A stretch of 64,000 nt of DNA from an uncultured Pelagibacteraceae bacterium. Its GTDB lineage: Bacteria; Pseudomonadota; Alphaproteobacteria; Pelagibacterales; AG-422-B15. Within the stretch, counting starts at the first letter, position 1. Each line of letters begins with the position of its first letter. The translations under genes were made by a program, and so were the position numbers. Location: NCBI GenBank assembly GCA_902619105.1, contig CACNCV010000003.1, positions 62,001 to 126,000 on the forward strand, given 5' to 3'. Below are positions 30,725-38,598 of the stretch, one piece after another. The notes under the pieces are model-generated. The model was not told where the DNA came from. It searched no databases and saw nothing but the letters and a program-made list of their open reading frames with translations.

Positions 30725-30917
30725 CCTTTCTTGTTGAGATAATTCTTAGTTTATTATTACTTTCAGTATAGTCACTTAAATTATCTTTATAAACAGTAGA
30801 ATCAGGGTCACAAATTTTGGCAATAGCTATCGCGCGAGCTTCTCTTTCAGTTTTTGCCTGCACATATATATTTTCAATATCTGTGACCAACACTCTTACA
30901 TGATACGTATTGGACAT
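30702..30917 (-). CDS. Hypothetical small protein (71 aa)
   Basis: Starts with YHVRVLVTDIENIYVQAKTEREARAIAIAK, overlaps neighbours as in an operon. Confidence 0.5.
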   Translation of the reverse strand: MSNTYHVRVLVTDIENIYVQAKTEREARAIAIAKICDPDSTVYKDNLSDYTESNNKLRIISTRKVDKNEIN

Positions 30918-31108
30918 TACTTCTTACCTTTATCTTCAATCATTTCTTCCCCACTATTTTCTTTCTCAGTGTCGAATGAAGAGGTAATAAGAGTCCAAAC
31001 AGCAGTTAATCCAAAGAAGCTAAACCAATATCCTGAAGCTGGCATAATGTATGTAAATACTACTATCTGCTCTATGATACCAAGGATTATCCAAGTTTTT
31101 AGTGTCAT
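30917..31108 (-). CDS. Hypothetical small membrane protein (63 aa)
   Basis: One or two TM helices and charged tail; abuts the preceding ORF. Confidence 0.5.
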   Translation of the reverse strand: MTLKTWIILGIIEQIVVFTYIMPASGYWFSFFGLTAVWTLITSSFDTEKENSGEEMIEDKGKK

Positions 31109-31205
31109 TTTATGTTCCTTTCTTTTTTACGTTTTTAAATTATGATTTGAATATATTTATTAAATTCTAATTTACTGGAACAATAGAAAGGCTCAAAAAG
31201 TTCCT

Positions 31206-31685
31206 ATGGCAGTAGATCGTAAAATTGATACTTTAGAAGGCGCACTAAGGGATGCCATCGAAAGATTTGGTTCTGAAAAAGTAGCTGAAGCTATTGGCAA
31301 AAGTAAAGATTATGTAAATAATTTAAGTAATCCAAATCAAAAAAATATTGGTGAGCGAAGAAGAAAAAAAATCTCTCATGAAGACTCGATAATTCTTGAT
31401 AAATTTTGCTTAGAGAATGAAATGGCACCTCCAATGATCGCTGTTCATCAAATGCTGATTGATAATTATAGGTCTAATTTAGACCCATCAAGATCGATTG
31501 AGCAAAGCATAAGTACAATTTCATATAGATTTGCTGAGGTTGTAAATAAAGTCGAAACGTCTCTTGATCCTAATAGTGAAAAAGGAATTGATTTTAGTGA
31601 AAATGAAAAAAAACAAATCCATACTTCAATTAAGGAGCTTGAAGAACAATTGAAAGTATTTAAAAACTTAATATCCTTAAAATGA
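31206..31685 (+). CDS. Putative DNA-binding regulator, phage CII-like
   Basis: N-terminal helix-turn-helix-like IERFGSEKVAEAIGKSKDYVNNLSNPNQ, coiled C-terminus; first gene before pLGIC homolog. Confidence 0.5.
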   Translation: MAVDRKIDTLEGALRDAIERFGSEKVAEAIGKSKDYVNNLSNPNQKNIGERRRKKISHEDSIILDKFCLENEMAPPMIAVHQMLIDNYRSNLDPSRSIEQSISTISYRFAEVVNKVETSLDPNSEKGIDFSENEKKQIHTSIKELEEQLKVFKNLISLK

Positions 31686-31688
31686 ATA

Positions 31689-33485
31689 ATGCCTAAAATA
31701 ATATTTAAAATTTCAATAATTTTATTGACTTTTTTTGCTACGATTTTGATCGCAAGGGCTGAGACAGATCAGTTTGAACTTTCAAATGATCCATGTGGTG
31801 ATTTATTTAATTCAATTAGCAATAATATCCAAACTTTACAAAATGCACCTGGGCTAAGCAGACAATATTATGGTTTTAGCATTGAGCCTGCATTTATTGA
31901 TGGTCATGAATTAGATGGTGTTTCAAGTAAAGATGAAGTTGAGAATTTTTTGATTGTCACTGAGGTGCCCAATCAAAATGATAATACATACTATATGATG
32001 GATCAAAATAATGTTTATCAATCTTATATAAAGTCTGAAAGTTCTACAGGATCAGTATACAAAACTGATGGACTTATGGTCGGTGACTTGATCTATGAAA
32101 TTAATGGTTTGAAGGTTAATTCAAATAATTTTTATGATGCCTGGCAAAACCTTTATTTGTATTACGGAAAAAATTATTCTTTTACGGAGTATGTTTTATT
32201 TGATTTTGTTAATGAGGAATTAGGCATAGACCTGAACAATCAAGATACTATCCAGCTTGGAATTTACAGACCTAGTGAGTTTAGTGGAGACCATGTCGTA
32301 AGCTTAGATGAAGACTTAATGTATATCAAAATCACATCTGATAATGATTATCCAATAATTCCTGCTGAGCTTGAATTGGACATAGAAAAGATAATTGAGA
32401 TAAATAGTAAGGGAAATTATTTTGAAGCAAACTATGTTAAAAATTTAATTAATTGGGATAAGTCTGAATTAGCTGATTTGTCCTCAAAAATTTTTGGCAA
32501 TAATAGTTATTTTTGTTACTGGGAAGAAACTGATATTGAGTATGGTACATTGCAAGCGTTATGGAGGCCTGCAGTAAAATGGACAAACAGACTTGGTTTT
32601 GACAAGGATCAAATCAAGAATTCAATTCATGTTCAGTTTTATCCTGAAATATTGGAAAACAATTGTCCCTGCGCAGTTGTATTTTTTAGGGAAGAGGGTA
32701 TTGCAAAATTCCAGACATACTTTGATTATAGATCCTTTCCATTCGATAAACAAAACCTATCCATATCACTTTTTAACTATGGCGATGGTTATACATATGG
32801 TACGGAAACTCTAAATTGGTCTTTTGGTGATGCAAAGCCAAAATTTGTAGGTGCAAAATTTATCAGTCCAGAAAGAGTTAGAAGGGATATATCGGGCTGG
32901 TCAATCAATAGTGAAGACAAGTATGACGTTGAAATTGTAAAAGTTTTCGACTCTTCTGAATTTAGATCGGAGATTGAAAAAGGAATAGTTTTAGCTGATT
33001 CAGTAAATTGGGATACAAGAGATATTTTTACCTTTGAAATGAATTGGCAAAAAGACATTGAGAGACAATGGGTTTACTTTTTTTTTAAAATTATAGCTCC
33101 ACTTGTTCTTATACTTTTAATTTGTTGGTCGGTGTTCTGGACACCTAGCAGGGAACTTGAATCAAGACTCACAGTAACAATTACATGTTTTTTAGCGCTT
33201 GTTGCTTACACTTTTGTTATAGATGATGATTTACCGCAGTTATCTTATCTTACGCTGATGGATTACGTAATTTTAGTTACTTATTTTTTTGCGTCACTTC
33301 CAACTGTATTGAGTATTATTTCTTATAATTTAGCAAAAGAAAATAACAGTTCTAATATAACAGTTGACAGATTTAGTAGATATTCAGGACCTTTTCTGTA
33401 TATAATTTCACTCTATATAATTTTAACATTTAATGTAAATGAAGAAAATACTCTGCCAATTGCGAAATCTTTAGTGCTCTTCTAA
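31689..33485 (+). CDS. Pentameric ligand-gated ion channel homolog with N-terminal signal peptide and PDZ-like domain (paralog 1)
   Basis: Signal peptide; PDZ-like DGLMVGDLIYEINGLKV; pLGIC loop A-like LWRP, Pro-loop FDYRSFPFDKQNLSI; TM module VFWTPSRELESRLTVTITCFLALVAYTFVIDDDLPQLSYLTLMDYVIL. Confidence 0.82.
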   Translation: MPKIIFKISIILLTFFATILIARAETDQFELSNDPCGDLFNSISNNIQTLQNAPGLSRQYYGFSIEPAFIDGHELDGVSSKDEVENFLIVTEVPNQNDNTYYMMDQNNVYQSYIKSESSTGSVYKTDGLMVGDLIYEINGLKVNSNNFYDAWQNLYLYYGKNYSFTEYVLFDFVNEELGIDLNNQDTIQLGIYRPSEFSGDHVVSLDEDLMYIKITSDNDYPIIPAELELDIEKIIEINSKGNYFEANYVKNLINWDKSELADLSSKIFGNNSYFCYWEETDIEYGTLQALWRPAVKWTNRLGFDKDQIKNSIHVQFYPEILENNCPCAVVFFREEGIAKFQTYFDYRSFPFDKQNLSISLFNYGDGYTYGTETLNWSFGDAKPKFVGAKFISPERVRRDISGWSINSEDKYDVEIVKVFDSSEFRSEIEKGIVLADSVNWDTRDIFTFEMNWQKDIERQWVYFFFKIIAPLVLILLICWSVFWTPSRELESRLTVTITCFLALVAYTFVIDDDLPQLSYLTLMDYVILVTYFFASLPTVLSIISYNLAKENNSSNITVDRFSRYSGPFLYIISLYIILTFNVNEENTLPIAKSLVLF

Positions 33486-34207
33486 TGGAAACACAACTTT
33501 TACTTTTTTTATATTTCTTACTTGTGATGGGTCCTCCCGTTATCTTAGCAACTATTTTCGTAAGACTAGATATTTTCAGAGAGCCAATAAGAGCTGTCGT
33601 TCTTACTCTTATTATTTCTTACGCTGCTACGTCAATCTTTGGTGAAATTAAATACGGAATTCTTGATATACCAGATGCCTGGTACGATAACAATTTTATA
33701 AATTCACTTTTCTTAATTGCATTACCTGAGGAATTGACAAAATTCTTTGTACTTTACTTTTACTGCGCGAGAATAAGAGCCTTCAATGAACCAATGGACG
33801 GTCTTGTTTATGGTTCTTTATCAGGACTGGGCTTTGCAATCAATGAAGCTTTTGGTTATGCCTACCTTTATCAAGAAGAGTCCTCAGAGGTTATCGAGGT
33901 TGTAGATAGTATTCTTATGAGAGGATTAATAGCCGTGCCCGGACATGCATTTGATGGCATTTTAATGGGCGCATTTATTGGCGTAATGATCTTTAGAAAA
34001 GTGAACAAAAGCTTATTTATTTTATTGGCGATATTAGTTCCAACAATTTTTCATTTCCTTTGGGACTTCAGTATATACGCGGGTTATGGAGGATTTGTAT
34101 ACTTAATTTACTTCATACAATTAATAATTGTTGTCCTCTTATTTAGGCGTTTTCGTAATTTACAAAAATCAAAAATCCGAGAAGAAGAGCTAAAAATTAA
34201 CAAATAA
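33485..34207 (+). CDS. PrsW-family intramembrane-associated protease
   Basis: ALPEELTKFFVLYFY, MDGLVYGSLSGLGFAINEAFGYA, VPGHAFDGILMGAFIG; ATG overlaps TAA of upstream channel gene. Confidence 0.75.
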   Translation: METQLLLFLYFLLVMGPPVILATIFVRLDIFREPIRAVVLTLIISYAATSIFGEIKYGILDIPDAWYDNNFINSLFLIALPEELTKFFVLYFYCARIRAFNEPMDGLVYGSLSGLGFAINEAFGYAYLYQEESSEVIEVVDSILMRGLIAVPGHAFDGILMGAFIGVMIFRKVNKSLFILLAILVPTIFHFLWDFSIYAGYGGFVYLIYFIQLIIVVLLFRRFRNLQKSKIREEELKINK

Positions 34208-34250
34208 CTGGAACTTATTTTAATTGTTATTGTTCCAGTAATTTTGTCTT
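34207..34250 (+). terminator. Possible terminator or operator hairpin after PrsW gene
   Basis: ACTGGAAC (34207-34214) ... GTTCCAGT (34232-34239) followed by weak T-rich AATTTTGTCTTT. Confidence 0.45.
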
Positions 34251-34296
34251 TGGATCCTTATATTTCATTCAAATGAAAAATCGAAAGGAAAAAAAG

Positions 34297-34548
34297 ATGA
34301 AAAAACTAATGTTGATCCTTATTGCTGTAATCGGTTTATCGGGTTCAGTAAATGCTGGCGTGAGCTGCAGTGAAGATTTCTTTGGAAATTATAATTGCAC
34401 AAGTTCTGGTGATACAGGCAACTGGAGGTCTAGCACTTCTACTGATTACTTTGGTAATGATAACACAACGATATATGACAGAGACTCATTTGGCAGCTCT
34501 AGCTATAGCTGTTCTTATGATTATTTTGGAAATTATAACTGTAATTAA
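34297..34548 (+). CDS. Small secreted repeat protein (83 aa precursor)
   Basis: Signal peptide MKKLMLILIAVIGLSGSVNAG then CSEDFFGNYNC / TDYFGNDNT / DRDSFGSSS / CSYDYFGNYNC; internal ATG 34297 preferred over 34273. Confidence 0.65.
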   Translation: MKKLMLILIAVIGLSGSVNAGVSCSEDFFGNYNCTSSGDTGNWRSSTSTDYFGNDNTTIYDRDSFGSSSYSCSYDYFGNYNCN

Positions 34549-34556
34549 AAAAAAAA

Positions 34557-34582
34557 TTCCAGGCTAATTAATTAGCCTGGAA
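34557..34582. repeat. 26-bp perfect palindrome
   Basis: TTCCAGGCTAATT|AATTAGCCTGGAA; preceded by A-tract, so T-tract lies on the minus strand. Confidence 0.9.
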
Positions 34583-34596
34583 AGAAAGGATTAAAA

Positions 34597-34812
34597 GTGA
34601 AAAAAAATAGAAATACAGAGGAATTTAAAAAATTTATCAATTCTTCATCGGTAAAGAATATATCTGGAGAAGAAAAAACAAATAACATTAAAAAGTTTTG
34701 GGGAAAAAAATTAACTACCAAAAGAAAAGGTAAGTCGCGACCAGAAATAGGACTGGAATTTAAAAGAATGCACTTAGCAAAGAAAAAAGTATCGAAAGGC
34801 ACATATGAATAA
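34597..34812 (+). CDS. Small basic hypothetical protein (71 aa)
   Basis: Lys/Arg-rich ORF, overlaps DUF2130 gene start by 8 bp. Confidence 0.45.
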   Translation: MKKNRNTEEFKKFINSSSVKNISGEEKTNNIKKFWGKKLTTKRKGKSRPEIGLEFKRMHLAKKKVSKGTYE

Positions 34813-35989
34813 TAATCAAATTAAATGCCCATATTGCAAAGAAGAATTCTCAATAGGAGAAGCATTAGACAAACATGAAAATGAAATTAGAATTAAAATT
34901 GAAGAAGAAAATAAATCTAAAATTAAATCTCTAAAATCTAAGCTAGAACAAGACGCAAAAGCTAAGGCAGTGAAACTTGTTGATGACAAATTAAAAATGG
35001 AGAGAGATAAAATGATATCACGCGCTCGAAAAGATATAGAAATAGAACAAAAAAGAGAAATAAGCCAAGTAAAAGCTGAATTAGAAATAAAACATCAACA
35101 TAAAATTCAATCATTACAAAAACAAAATGAGAGAAAGGAAGAGCTCAACAAAGAACATTTAGAAAAAGAAAAACAAAAGATAAAAAGTGAGCTTGAGAGT
35201 AAGGTTGCTGCGGAGAAACTTGCAATTGAGGAAAATAATGCGAAGAAAATAAAATCGCTTGAAATAGATAATGCACGTCTCAAGAAAACTGTAATAGAAT
35301 CAGCTCGTAAAGCAAAACAAGGTGCTGTTGAACATCAAGGTGAAGTTCAAGAGGAAGTTCTTGAAGACTTCTTGAGAAGAAATTTTGAATATGATCAATT
35401 CGAACCCATAAAGAAAGGTGCTAAAGGTGCTGACATTTTACAAACAGTTTATAAAAGAGATGAAGATGTCGGAAAAATACTCTGGGAGAGTAAAGACGCT
35501 GTAAATTATAACAAGGCTTGGGAAGAAAAGTTACTCAATGACATGACCGAAACAAATGCCATGTTTGGTATAATTGTAACTGAGGTCATGCCAGCAGAAT
35601 CTAAAGGACTTATACAGTTCAGGGCGAACGGCAAAATAATAATTTGCCCAATGAAATGGGCTAGTATTCACACTGTAACTAGTTTACTTAGACCTATTGT
35701 TGATGCTTTTTCAAGGGAAACAAAAAATCATCAGAGCTTATCACAGCAAAAAGACGCCCTATATCAATTAGTGAGTAGTCCAAGATTTAAACTTATGGTG
35801 CAACAGCTAATGAATGAATTTGAAAGTGAATACCAGCAATTAGAAAGAGATAAAAAATCAAATACCAGAAGTATTCTAGCGAGAGAAAAAAACTTAGAAA
35901 ATAAAAAAAGTTATATAGACAATTTGATTACACAAATTGCAATTGAAGCAGACTTAAAAGAATACCTTACTGAAAACACCAATTATTAA
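34805..35989 (+). CDS. DUF2130 domain-containing coiled-coil protein
   Basis: IKCPYCKEEFSIGEAL, long coiled coil, GEVQEEVLEDFLRRNFEYDQFEPIKKGAKGADILQ, ILWESKDAVNYNKAWEEKLLNDM. Confidence 0.8.
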   Translation: MNNNQIKCPYCKEEFSIGEALDKHENEIRIKIEEENKSKIKSLKSKLEQDAKAKAVKLVDDKLKMERDKMISRARKDIEIEQKREISQVKAELEIKHQHKIQSLQKQNERKEELNKEHLEKEKQKIKSELESKVAAEKLAIEENNAKKIKSLEIDNARLKKTVIESARKAKQGAVEHQGEVQEEVLEDFLRRNFEYDQFEPIKKGAKGADILQTVYKRDEDVGKILWESKDAVNYNKAWEEKLLNDMTETNAMFGIIVTEVMPAESKGLIQFRANGKIIICPMKWASIHTVTSLLRPIVDAFSRETKNHQSLSQQKDALYQLVSSPRFKLMVQQLMNEFESEYQQLERDKKSNTRSILAREKNLENKKSYIDNLITQIAIEADLKEYLTENTNY

Positions 35990-36047
35990 CAAAGCTTTAG
36001 AACTTAAACTCTCTTGATACAGACAGTCAATGATGTAAGATTATGAA

Positions 36048-38126
36048 GTGAAGTTCCTGCAAATAGTTTTTTGTTTAATAGTTTATATTTTCTCATTTCC
36101 TGCGATTGCAGATAATTTTTGTAATATATTAGCGTTAGAAATCGAAAAAAATTTACCTCAATTTACGAAGACGCCATACTATGATCTGAGTCCTTACTAT
36201 GGTTTTGATGTTATTGAAGGAGACGACTACCTTGAAGTTACTCATATAAATCAAATGCATCCACTGTCCGGCTTATTGACTTCTGATGATGGAGAGAAAC
36301 AAATTGTTATAAGAAATCATTTTGAAATAAATGATCTAGTTAAAGACGATAAAAGCGCTCAAAAAAACAAAGAAATTGAAATTTCAAAAAAACAATATCA
36401 AGAATATAATCATAGTTACCTCAAAATAGGCGATTTGATTTATTCAATTAATGGTAAAGATATTACTGATAAGTTTATTGGTGAAGAATTTTTAGACTAT
36501 TTTGATGAGTTCGTTTCAAAAGAATACAGCGATATTATTAAAAATGAATATAACGGTGATAAAGAATTATTTATTTTTGACAAAGTAGTATTACATAGAA
36601 ACTACAGAAATGATCTAATTGATCAAATAAATGCAAGAATACGTGAAATAAGAGATATTTCTCCAAAAGTATTCGCAGGATATTTTGGTTTACCCTTTAA
36701 CAAGGAAAAATTAAAAAATTATCTGAGGAGAGAAGCCGAAGGAAGAGAAAGAGCTGATTATCGGGACGTTGTCTATAATTATAGATACCCAGTAAATGAC
36801 CATAAATTAACTCTTGGAATTTTTAGGCCAGATGCTTTTGATGGGGATATTGATGAAAATGGCGTTATGCACTTTACCGAAAAAGACCTCTTTTATTTTG
36901 ACGTTTACCCTTCATATAATACCGATAATATCGATGTAAGTGTAGAATACGAATTTTATGATATTCGCAATATAGATGTTCAAAATAATATTTTTACTGC
37001 TGATTATAAATTGAAACTTAGGTGGTACGATACTAATCTTGGAAACCTCGCGGCAGAAATTTTTGCGAGAAACGAAAAAAATTTCAATGAATACGGTGAA
37101 TTTTTAATTGCTCCTGAAAGAGATAACAGGTGTTCGTATGATAATAGTGATGCAAATTATGAAATTATAAGTAAAGTTTGGCGACCAGATTATTATAAAT
37201 TGAATCAATTAAGCACTGAAAAAAATAAATATAAGGAAAATATAACTATTATGCCTTTTTTACAAACAATCCATGACTCAAGAAAAAATATCTTAATGGT
37301 GACTCAAACTGAGAGTGGAACTTCACAATTTACGTTAAATTTTGATTACTCATCCTTCCCATTTGATACTCAAACATTGTCAATAGGAATAGAACAAAAA
37401 ACACAAAGAAGTTTTTCAAGATTGCCATATTCGGTTTCGGATAGATTTAATCCAGCCAAATCTATTGATCTATCAAAGAGCATGGAAGCATTTAATCATA
37501 AACTTTCAGGTTGGGAAATGGCTGAAAAACCTATTAATCAAATTAAATTTGAGATAACTGAGATTAAAGACGATCGTAAAATTAATTTATTAAGCAATTA
37601 TGATGTGCTAAATGATAAAAACTTTGAAAATTCTTATTATCAAATAAAAGATAGATTTAACGATGAGTTTACACAAGTAATAATATTCTCAAAAAAAATA
37701 GATCGAAATTGGAAATATTTTGTTTTTAAAATTATTGCACCGATCATATTAATATTAGTTGTTTGCTGGTCAATATTTTGGACGCCATCAAGAGAATTAG
37801 AATCAAGATTAACAGTTACAATTACATGCTTTTTAGCACTTGTTGCATACACATTTGTCATAGACGATGATCTGCCTAAGTTGTCCTATCTAACTTTAAT
37901 GGATTATATTATTCTTATTTCTTACTTCTATGCGGCTATGCCAACAATCTTGAGTGTTATTTCTCATAAATTATATAATCAAAACAATCTTTCTAACATT
38001 AAGTTAGATTATTACGCAAAATTTTTGGGTCCAATTACTTACGTGCTCTTAATTTATGCTATTATATTTGGAACTGTATCATCTAACAATTCAATACCAT
38101 TCTTAAAAGCAATAACTTTCCAATAA
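36048..38126 (+). CDS. Pentameric ligand-gated ion channel homolog with N-terminal signal peptide and PDZ-like domain (paralog 2)
   Basis: GTG start; signal peptide; YLKIGDLIYSINGKDI; LRWYDTNLGNL, VWRPDYYKLNQ, FDYSSFPFDTQTLSI; TM module IFWTPSRELESRLTVTITCFLALVAYTFVIDDDLPKLSYLTLMDYIIL. Confidence 0.82.
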   Translation: MKFLQIVFCLIVYIFSFPAIADNFCNILALEIEKNLPQFTKTPYYDLSPYYGFDVIEGDDYLEVTHINQMHPLSGLLTSDDGEKQIVIRNHFEINDLVKDDKSAQKNKEIEISKKQYQEYNHSYLKIGDLIYSINGKDITDKFIGEEFLDYFDEFVSKEYSDIIKNEYNGDKELFIFDKVVLHRNYRNDLIDQINARIREIRDISPKVFAGYFGLPFNKEKLKNYLRREAEGRERADYRDVVYNYRYPVNDHKLTLGIFRPDAFDGDIDENGVMHFTEKDLFYFDVYPSYNTDNIDVSVEYEFYDIRNIDVQNNIFTADYKLKLRWYDTNLGNLAAEIFARNEKNFNEYGEFLIAPERDNRCSYDNSDANYEIISKVWRPDYYKLNQLSTEKNKYKENITIMPFLQTIHDSRKNILMVTQTESGTSQFTLNFDYSSFPFDTQTLSIGIEQKTQRSFSRLPYSVSDRFNPAKSIDLSKSMEAFNHKLSGWEMAEKPINQIKFEITEIKDDRKINLLSNYDVLNDKNFENSYYQIKDRFNDEFTQVIIFSKKIDRNWKYFVFKIIAPIILILVVCWSIFWTPSRELESRLTVTITCFLALVAYTFVIDDDLPKLSYLTLMDYIILISYFYAAMPTILSVISHKLYNQNNLSNIKLDYYAKFLGPITYVLLIYAIIFGTVSSNNSIPFLKAITFQ

Positions 38127-38127
38127 A

Positions 38128-38598
38128 CTAATTTAAATATAGGTAGTAATCGTAGTATTCGGTATCTCTTTGATAGTTTAATGACTCATAGAGACTTTGA
38201 GCTTTTTTATTTGTTATAGCTGTCGACAACTCAACACTTGTTACACCTTTTTCTTCAGCAAAACTTTTTGCAGCATTCATCAGCATACGTCCAATGCCTT
38301 TGTTTCTGTATTCAGATCTGACATATAAGTCGTAGAGTATTATTTTTTTACTCAATTCCAGTGAGTCAAAAGTTGTATACAACTGGGTCATGCCCATACA
38401 TTCTTTTTCATTTTCAATATAAAATATTTGTGCCTCTTTATTACTAAGGCGTTCCTTAATATAGTTTTTACAGGCTTCTACATTTGACTCCTTTTTATAA
38501 AACTGCCGATATAAATCAAAGATCTCACCAATTTTTTCGAAATCATCTGGTTGAGCAATTTTTATTTGTAAATCATCTGACATATACTTTATCTCCAA
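38128..38598 (-). CDS. GNAT-family N-acetyltransferase
   Basis: LYVRSEYRNKGIGRMLMNAAKSFAEEKG acetyl-CoA motif, AQSLYESLNYQ. Confidence 0.88.
   Translation of the reverse strand: MEIKYMSDDLQIKIAQPDDFEKIGEIFDLYRQFYKKESNVEACKNYIKERLSNKEAQIFYIENEKECMGMTQLYTTFDSLELSKKIILYDLYVRSEYRNKGIGRMLMNAAKSFAEEKGVTSVELSTAITNKKAQSLYESLNYQRDTEYYDYYLYLN

Noticed and set aside
30128-38126. Prophage or integrative element containing the channel module
   Set aside because: No integrase, transposase, terminase, structural genes, att-like direct repeats or tRNA target seen; only the CII-like regulator hints at phage origin
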